Shown here piece after piece: positions 4,561 to 8,529 of a stretch of DNA of 8,529 bases. The position numbers were made by a program, and so were the translations under genes. A model generated the notes under the pieces. It was not told where the DNA came from, did not search any database, and saw only the letters and a program-made list of their open reading frames with translations. This stretch comes from an uncultured Bacilli bacterium (GTDB lineage Bacteria; Bacillota_I; Bacilli_A; RF39; UBA660): assembly GCA_944372315.1 (NCBI GenBank), contig CALVYX010000078.1, positions 1-8,529 of the forward strand, given 5' to 3'. Positions within the stretch are counted from its first letter, which is position 1, and each line of letters starts with the position of its first letter.

Positions 4561-7542
4561 TCACACTCCTCTTCCTTCGATTAAGGTAAAGAATGAATAA
4601 AATCCTCCACCACCAATATCATTATCATGAATAAATTTACTTTCATATGCTCCGTCACGCTTATTTTCATTTTCATAAACATAATCAATGTAAGCGTTTC
4701 CACCTTCGTTAGTTGCATTGTATCGAAGAGTTTGACTCCTTATTGAATCTATTCTGTCTGGAGTTAATTCTATTACATATTCTGCAGGTGTACCAGGATT
4801 TAAAACGGGATTTAATAAATCATCGGTAATATATATTTCTTTACCATACCAATTATAGCCAGGGCGTCTATTGTTTGGGAATGGATCAACTAATGATATT
4901 GGACGATATAAATAGTCACATGCAATTCCTAAACAAGGTTCATCATCTGGTCTAGATAAATCTAGGCAGTCATTTAAACAACTTGCTTCGTTTTTATATC
5001 CATCTTTTAAATAATTAGTCTCACAATATCTTTCTACTGCAGCTTCATCACTAGAATCAAAATCCGGATTATTTTTACACGTATTATTACCATAAGAACA
5101 AGAATTAAAACAATCACTAGCACTAGAATAATTTGCAGTATCACTTAACCAATTAGCATCGCAATAATCTTTGATCTTATCATATTCTGCTGCTTTGAAA
5201 AGAGTGGTACAAGTATTTTCTCCGTTATTATTATTTCCATTATTATCACAAGTAGCTAAGAAATTTCCGTCTTCGTCTGCCACTACACCATATAGTTTGA
5301 AATTACTTGAATTAACTAGGTATTCAGTTAACCCATTTAATTCATACCTAGTAATAGATAAACCATAAGTCACTTTTACTTTGTTTTTGTTTTCTATTCT
5401 TAATTCATATCTATTATTGTTATCTGGATCCCTAATTATAGAACATGTAACCGGATCATTACCGTTATCAACATTATAAGTACATGTATTAGATACATCT
5501 AAATTACTGCTTCCTTTATTAACAGTAGTTTCAGTATCATATATACCTTCATTTATTTTTAATTCAGTAAAGTAATCGTAATATGGACCATCGTTTCTAG
5601 ATTCACAGTTTCCATTACTATCTACATCATATAAAACCCCATCTCCAGAACGTATACAAACTCCTGGTAATCTATATGAAGTTTTATTTGAAGAATTTGT
5701 TTTTATAACTCCAAACACCGTTTGTGTAGTCTTATTACCACTATTAAATAGTGGAACACTAACACTACCGCCTGAACTAACTTTAATTTCATCATCTAAC
5801 AAGTTAATAGTCTCATTAGGTTCAAGAGTCTTAGTAGTAGTATCTTTACCATTATTACTATTACTTACTTCAATCTTAATATCTGCATTACTAGAATCAT
5901 ATTTATAAGTATCATTTAGGTCTTTATACCAAATAGATGTAGAATCTATTTTTTGAAAATTTTGAAGAATGCCTAATAGTTTAGTTCTTTCAGCACTAGT
6001 ATAAGAAGCAGCATAATCAAATTTCCATTTAGCTGTTTCAAATACCATATCACATGTTTTACTACCACTTAAAACCGGAGTATAACTAAATGAAGTACCA
6101 GGTCTTAAAGTTGTAGGTAAACTATTTCCATATTGAATAGTACTAGATTCTGTACAAGTTGTTTTATAATAAGTGCTTGTAGTAGCTTTAGTACAACTAT
6201 TGATAGAACCAGTTGTAGAAGCTGAACAAACAGTATCATCCCCATTTGTTAACTTATCACTATCGCAACTACTAAACGATGGCTCTTGATATCCACAACT
6301 AGTAATACAACTTTTCTTATCACTAGAACTATTAGCCGCATATTGACAATAATTTTCAGCACATCCTAATAGATCATCACCTGATTTTCCAGAACAAGTT
6401 GTTTTACAAGTAGGTACACTTCTTTGTAGAGAACATGTAGCTACAGTATTACCACTTGAATTATATACTTCTCCAATTATTGTTTCATCAAGAAATGATG
6501 CATTGTATTTGTTATTTTTAACATTATGTCTTAAACTATTAGCATTTCCTCCTATATCGTAATATACAGTTTCACCACCACTATTAAACACACTTAATGT
6601 ATAAGTTCTCTTATCACTAGATTCACTAATACTACACGAAAGAGCTGGAACATAATTACCTAACCAGAAAACATTGATTCCATATCCTTCTAAAGAATTA
6701 ACAATCGTTTGCGCATTAGCTATCCTTTCTTGTGAACGCCAAGAAGAATAAACGCTTTGATTTAATTTAGTGGTTGGAATTAATTGAACCATTTTTCCAA
6801 TAAATCCATACGAATCTTGTTTTCCTCTTATAGTTTGAGCCATTATTGATTGAGGTACATCACGATATATAACATTATTTATTCTAGTTAAATCATTACC
6901 ATTTCTAAAGTAAGAAGCAAATTCATAAGCTGTACCATAATATCTACTATCTAAAACCCTTATATTAATTGTAGGTTCTACTGTAATATAAAGCATTCCT
7001 ATATCACTTATAGTAAGACTATTAGCATTTGGTGAGAACACTGTTTGAATCTTACTTAAAATGGTGCTTTCATCACCAGTATTAAATGAGAAAAAATTAA
7101 TTATTTGATTTTCTACAGTGCTCCATGCATTAGCATCCCCGCTAAGATGATTTGCAAAAGTCATTCCCGAATTCATTGGTATCCTAAATGGACTATTAGA
7201 CCATGAATTTAATTGTGTTTTATATGAATCTAAATGTTGATAAGCTACTTTACCAATTTTTTGTGTATGTTGATAAGCTATATCATCACTTGGGCATCCA
7301 TAACTACTTTGACTACAATAATCAACAGAACCATAATAAGTTAAATCAGTTCCATTATATTTATATAATGAAAATCTTATTCCATGATTTCGCCATGAAC
7401 TCTCACATTGACCATTACAAGTATTATAATCATTTCCACCAGTACCACCACTTGTGTTCCCGTTATTATTAGCATAAACAAAGTCAACACAACTGATTAT
7501 CAAAAAAACAATAACTATAAAACTCCATATTATTTTTTTCAT
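4561..7542 (-). CDS. Very large secreted cysteine-rich surface protein of the tad operon (putative pilus-associated adhesin or tip)
   Basis: A 993-residue exported protein of unknown family. Residues 1-24 form a signal peptide with a plausible SPase I site after VYA (22-24). Cys18 in IISC also fits a loose lipobox, so lipidation cannot be excluded. A Gly/Asn-rich linker (25-41) follows. The exported chain has 32 cysteines, an even number, clustered at 42-83, 370-497, 629-700 and 765-875. A Cys-poor domain spans about 90-300, beta-rich Ser/Thr/Asn-rich regions cover roughly 300-370 and 480-760, and a Cys-free C-terminal domain covers 880-993. Three copies of a four-cysteine module occur at residues 383-416, 778-815 and 822-859. 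There is no C-terminal membrane helix and no LPXTG motif, so it is not sortase-anchored in the usual way. Its SD AGGAG (7555-7551) overlaps the upstream TAG stop. Size, secretion and place in a Tad operon suggest a surface adhesin or tip protein; this function is inferred. Confidence 0.75.
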   Translation of the reverse strand: MKKIIWSFIVIVFLIISCVDFVYANNNGNTSGGTGGNDYNTCNGQCESSWRNHGIRFSLYKYNGTDLTYYGSVDYCSQSSYGCPSDDIAYQHTQKIGKVAYQHLDSYKTQLNSWSNSPFRIPMNSGMTFANHLSGDANAWSTVENQIINFFSFNTGDESTILSKIQTVFSPNANSLTISDIGMLYITVEPTINIRVLDSRYYGTAYEFASYFRNGNDLTRINNVIYRDVPQSIMAQTIRGKQDSYGFIGKMVQLIPTTKLNQSVYSSWRSQERIANAQTIVNSLEGYGINVFWLGNYVPALSCSISESSDKRTYTLSVFNSGGETVYYDIGGNANSLRHNVKNNKYNASFLDETIIGEVYNSSGNTVATCSLQRSVPTCKTTCSGKSGDDLLGCAENYCQYAANSSSDKKSCITSCGYQEPSFSSCDSDKLTNGDDTVCSASTTGSINSCTKATTSTYYKTTCTESSTIQYGNSLPTTLRPGTSFSYTPVLSGSKTCDMVFETAKWKFDYAASYTSAERTKLLGILQNFQKIDSTSIWYKDLNDTYKYDSSNADIKIEVSNSNNGKDTTTKTLEPNETINLLDDEIKVSSGGSVSVPLFNSGNKTTQTVFGVIKTNSSNKTSYRLPGVCIRSGDGVLYDVDSNGNCESRNDGPYYDYFTELKINEGIYDTETTVNKGSSNLDVSNTCTYNVDNGNDPVTCSIIRDPDNNNRYELRIENKNKVKVTYGLSITRYELNGLTEYLVNSSNFKLYGVVADEDGNFLATCDNNGNNNNGENTCTTLFKAAEYDKIKDYCDANWLSDTANYSSASDCFNSCSYGNNTCKNNPDFDSSDEAAVERYCETNYLKDGYKNEASCLNDCLDLSRPDDEPCLGIACDYLYRPISLVDPFPNNRRPGYNWYGKEIYITDDLLNPVLNPGTPAEYVIELTPDRIDSIRSQTLRYNATNEGGNAYIDYVYENENKRDGAYESKFIHDNDIGGGGFYSFFTLIEGRGV
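4966..5079 (-). repeat. Cysteine module copy 3 in the 993-residue protein
   Basis: Encodes residues 822-859. Spacing is C822-x17-C840-x14-C855-x3-C859, with Tyr just before the second Cys (YCETNYL) and CLNDC at the end. It lies six residues after copy 2 with the same pattern, so copies 2 and 3 are in tandem. Confidence 0.6.
5098..5211 (-). repeat. Cysteine module copy 2 in the 993-residue protein
   Basis: Encodes residues 778-815. Spacing is C778-x15-C794-x16-C811-x3-C815, with YCDANWL around the second Cys and CFNSC at the end. YCDANWL and YCETNYL (copy 3) are clearly alike. An Asn/Gly-rich linker (768-775) precedes it. Confidence 0.6.
6295..6396 (-). repeat. Cysteine module copy 1 in the 993-residue protein
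   Basis: Encodes residues 383-416. Spacing is C383-x15-C399-x12-C412-x3-C416, with YCQYAAN around the second Cys and CITSC at the end. An extra Cys (394) is present, and another CxxxC (379-383) overlaps its start. It is the most divergent of the three copies and lies about 360 residues from the tandem pair. Confidence 0.5.
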
Positions 7543-7553
7543 ACTTATTTCTC

Positions 7554-8249
7554 CTATATTTTTATTTTTGTTCTCTTTCTAGCTTTTATTACTCTTATTA
7601 TTATAATAACGATTATTAGAACTAGAACTATTAAAACAGGAATCACAATCAATAGATTGCTAGACACAAAATTAATTATTTGATCAAAAATTCCTTCTTC
7701 TTCTTTTTCAGTATCTGGAGCTATTTCTCCATTTTTATATTTTTCTACTTGTTCTAAAAAATACTCTTCTGATTCTATATATCCATCATAATATGGCTGA
7801 CATAAATCAAAATCTTCAATGCCAACACATTCTTCTCTTTGTGAATAATCATTATAGTAAGGTAGATTTATTTCTTTAGTCATAATTTGAGTACCACTAC
7901 AATTAGTGGCATTAGAAGCATAAATTTCTATTCTATATCTAATTCCTTCATTTACTACCCTTAAATTACGCAAACCTTCTTCCTCTAAACCTTCCATGTA
8001 ATTAAATTGTTGTCCATCCATATCAACCATATAAAATTGATCGCTAAAGTTTGTCGCTAAAATATCAAAATAATAAGTGTGATTTTCATTATAAGTATCA
8101 TCATGTAACTCATAACTAAAATTAATATTATATGCTAGTTGTTTTAAAGTATTTAATTCTGTAGTAGTACAAGTATCAGCTGATACATTTTCTACTATAA
8201 AAAAGCAGAAGAAAATAAATAACACCTGCAATAAAACTTTTTTGTTCAT
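7554..8249 (-). CDS. Type I membrane protein with exported cysteine-containing domain, first gene of the tad operon
   Basis: A 231-residue protein of no recognised family. Residues 1-24 are a signal peptide ending in VSA, with cleavage probably before Asp25. The exported domain (25-190) has four cysteines (27, 117, 141, 150) and many Tyr, Asn and acidic residues; it probably forms a beta-rich fold with two disulfides. An acidic linker (about 160-186, ending EKEEE) leads to one strong membrane helix (about 197-220) and a short basic tail, KARKRTKIKI, giving an outside-facing domain anchored from its C-terminus. It is the first gene after the operon promoter, with SD AAAGGGG (8264-8258) 8 nt before the ATG. 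The 993-residue secreted protein follows after 11 nt. A reasonable inference is that it anchors or receives that unanchored protein at the membrane, or regulates its export. Nothing in the sequence proves this. Confidence 0.72.
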   Translation of the reverse strand: MNKKVLLQVLFIFFCFFIVENVSADTCTTTELNTLKQLAYNINFSYELHDDTYNENHTYYFDILATNFSDQFYMVDMDGQQFNYMEGLEEEGLRNLRVVNEGIRYRIEIYASNATNCSGTQIMTKEINLPYYNDYSQREECVGIEDFDLCQPYYDGYIESEEYFLEQVEKYKNGEIAPDTEKEEEGIFDQIINFVSSNLLIVIPVLIVLVLIIVIIIIRVIKARKRTKIKI

Positions 8250-8281
8250 ATAAAAAGCCCCTTTACTATATTAATACTAAA

Positions 8282-8295
8282 TATAGTATACTATA
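8282..8295. promoter_or_regulatory. 14-bp perfect palindrome over the operon -10 (possible operator)
   Basis: The sequence TATAGTATACTATA is identical on both strands and covers the -10 hexamer (8290-8285) of the tad operon promoter. It has no loop and no T-run, so it is not a terminator. A dimeric repressor bound here would block the operon promoter. Its composition is AT-rich, so chance is a real alternative. Confidence 0.35.
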
Positions 8296-8313
8296 ACGAA
8301 ATAAAAAAAACAA
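8285..8313 (-). promoter_or_regulatory. Promoter of the tad operon
   Basis: On the minus strand the -35 is TTGTTT (8313-8308) and the -10 is TATACT (8290-8285) with exactly 17 bp between. Transcription would begin around 8278, giving a leader of about 29 nt with the SD AAAGGGG (8264-8258). The -35 matches four of six and the -10 five of six consensus bases, so this is probably a moderate promoter. The region is AT-rich, so chance matches are possible; position and spacing make it credible. Confidence 0.6.
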
Positions 8314-8321
8314 TCATTTTG

Positions 8322-8350
8322 TTGAGTTAAAATTATATTTATGTTACTAT
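8322..8350 (+). promoter_or_regulatory. Divergent promoter of the lipoprotein gene
   Basis: The -35 is TTGAGT (8322-8327) and the -10 is TACTAT (8345-8350), 17 bp apart, with an extended -10 TG at 8342-8343. Transcription would begin near 8357, only about 12 nt before the ATG at 8369, so the SD (GAGGTG, 8358-8363) would sit at the very 5' end of the mRNA. The -35 box is 8 bp from that of the opposing operon promoter. Confidence 0.6.
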
Positions 8351-8368
8351 ATTATTCGAGGTGTATTT

Positions 8369-8529
8369 ATGAAAAAGTTAGCAATAATTACTATTTTATT
8401 TGCATCCATTTTATTAGTAACTGGATGTAATAGTGAAGATAAATCATCATATTTAGAAGAAATCACTTTTGATGAATTATATGAAATGATGGATAACGAA
8501 GAATCTTTTATTTTAGAATTTGTTCAAGA
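8369..8529 (+). CDS. Lipoprotein, possibly thioredoxin-like (partial, cut by the window end)
   Basis: The first 53 codons of a plus-strand gene divergent from the tad operon. A basic start and hydrophobic stretch end in a good lipobox, VTGC (17-20), so the mature protein would begin at lipid-modified Cys20 and sit on the outer face of the membrane. After a short Ser/Asp linker the chain reads YLEEITFDELYEMMDNEESF followed by ILEFVQ. An ITF-xEL-xxM helix with the ESFILEF strand resembles the beginning of thioredoxin-like proteins (bacteriocin-transport accessory and related lipoproteins), in which a CxxC redox centre comes just after this strand. That position is beyond the window, so the redox centre is unseen. 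SD GAGGTG is 5 nt before the ATG. The lipoprotein call is firm; the thioredoxin-like call is tentative. Its closeness to an operon of cysteine-rich exported proteins would suit a role in disulfide formation. Confidence 0.75.
   Translation, partial: MKKLAIITILFASILLVTGCNSEDKSSYLEEITFDELYEMMDNEESFILEFVQ

Larger units (their letters stand above)
96..8278 (-). other. Predicted tad operon transcription unit (seven genes)
   Basis: Seven minus-strand genes run from the promoter at 8313-8285 with gaps of 11, 5, 13, 2, 21 and -1 bases. No internal hairpin terminator was seen. SDs overlap preceding stop codons or coding ends at 7555-7551, 4571-4566, 4047-4041 and 890-886. This supports a single mRNA with coupled translation, starting near 8278. 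Its 3' end is not defined in the window. Confidence 0.75.

Noticed and set aside
4561..4563. Possible TGA recoding as Trp (Mycoplasma code)
   Set aside because: Tryptophans in these genes use TGG (for example residue 6 of the 169-residue protein), no gene contains in-frame TGA, and the next gene has its own SD and start right after this stop.
5171..5368. Plus-strand open frame of 65 codons inside the 993-residue gene
   Set aside because: Antisense to a cysteine-module coding region, with no supporting signals.
7203..7683. Overlapping plus-strand open frames of about 90 codons
   Set aside because: They lie opposite the signal-peptide and membrane-helix coding ends of the two long minus-strand genes, have odd composition (runs of Tyr, His, Ile) and lack ribosome binding sites. 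They are antisense shadows of AT-rich coding DNA.
8263..8354. 11-bp direct repeat TTACTATATTA (8263-8273 and 8344-8354)
   Set aside because: One copy overlaps the plus-strand -10 and the other lies in the operon leader. The repeat is short and nearly all A/T, so chance similarity of promoter-like sequence is the simplest explanation.
1..8529. CRISPR array, tRNA/rRNA, insertion sequence or phage genes
   Set aside because: No regularly spaced repeats, no clover-leaf or rRNA-like sequence, and no transposase or integrase motifs were seen. Almost all of the window is accounted for by the tad operon.

Overview
This is a low-GC (about 30% by eye) stretch of bacterial DNA, most likely from a gut-type Bacillota/Mycoplasmatota lineage such as uncultured Bacilli (RF39- or Erysipelotrichia-like). 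The evidence is very AT-rich codon use, tight cotranscribed genes with AGGAG-type ribosome binding sites, sigma-A-like promoters, and monoderm-style exported proteins. Tryptophan is read from TGG and TGA ends a gene (4561-4563), so the Mycoplasma code (TGA = Trp) is not in use. The taxon is an inference from style, not from a marker gene.

Nearly the whole window is one minus-strand operon for a Tad-type (tight adherence) type IV pilus. In transcription order it encodes a 231-residue type I membrane protein with four exported cysteines (8249-7554), a 993-residue secreted cysteine-rich protein (7542-4561), a 169-residue single-pass minor-pilin-like protein (4555-4046), a CpaB/RcpC-like SAF-domain protein (4032-3106), a CpaF/TadA secretion ATPase (3103-1793), a TadB-like platform protein (1771-878) and a TadC-like platform protein (878-96). 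Gaps are -1 to 21 bases and several SDs overlap the preceding stop codon, so the genes are probably translationally coupled. Between the last platform gene and the window edge lies a near-consensus promoter (TTGATA-17-TATAAT, 91-63). It drives a gene of which only eight codons are visible (25-1). Its position and strong promoter suggest the major pilin subunit.

At the other end, 8250-8368 is a divergent promoter region. The operon promoter (TTGTTT-17-TATACT) and a plus-strand promoter (TTGAGT-17-TACTAT, extended -10) stand back to back with -35 boxes 8 bp apart, and a 14-bp perfect palindrome covers the operon -10. The plus-strand promoter serves a lipoprotein gene cut by the window edge (8369-8529), whose visible start resembles thioredoxin-like lipoproteins.

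Working model: the ATPase and two platform proteins power assembly, and CpaB-like and minor-pilin-like proteins work at the membrane/wall. The two large exported proteins at the operon start form a surface or tip module held together by disulfides, possibly maintained by the adjacent lipoprotein. The least described part is the cysteine-rich 993-residue protein with three copies of a C-x15-17-C-x12-16-C-x3-C module. No secretin is seen, nor any prepilin peptidase or TadZ/CpaE-like protein.
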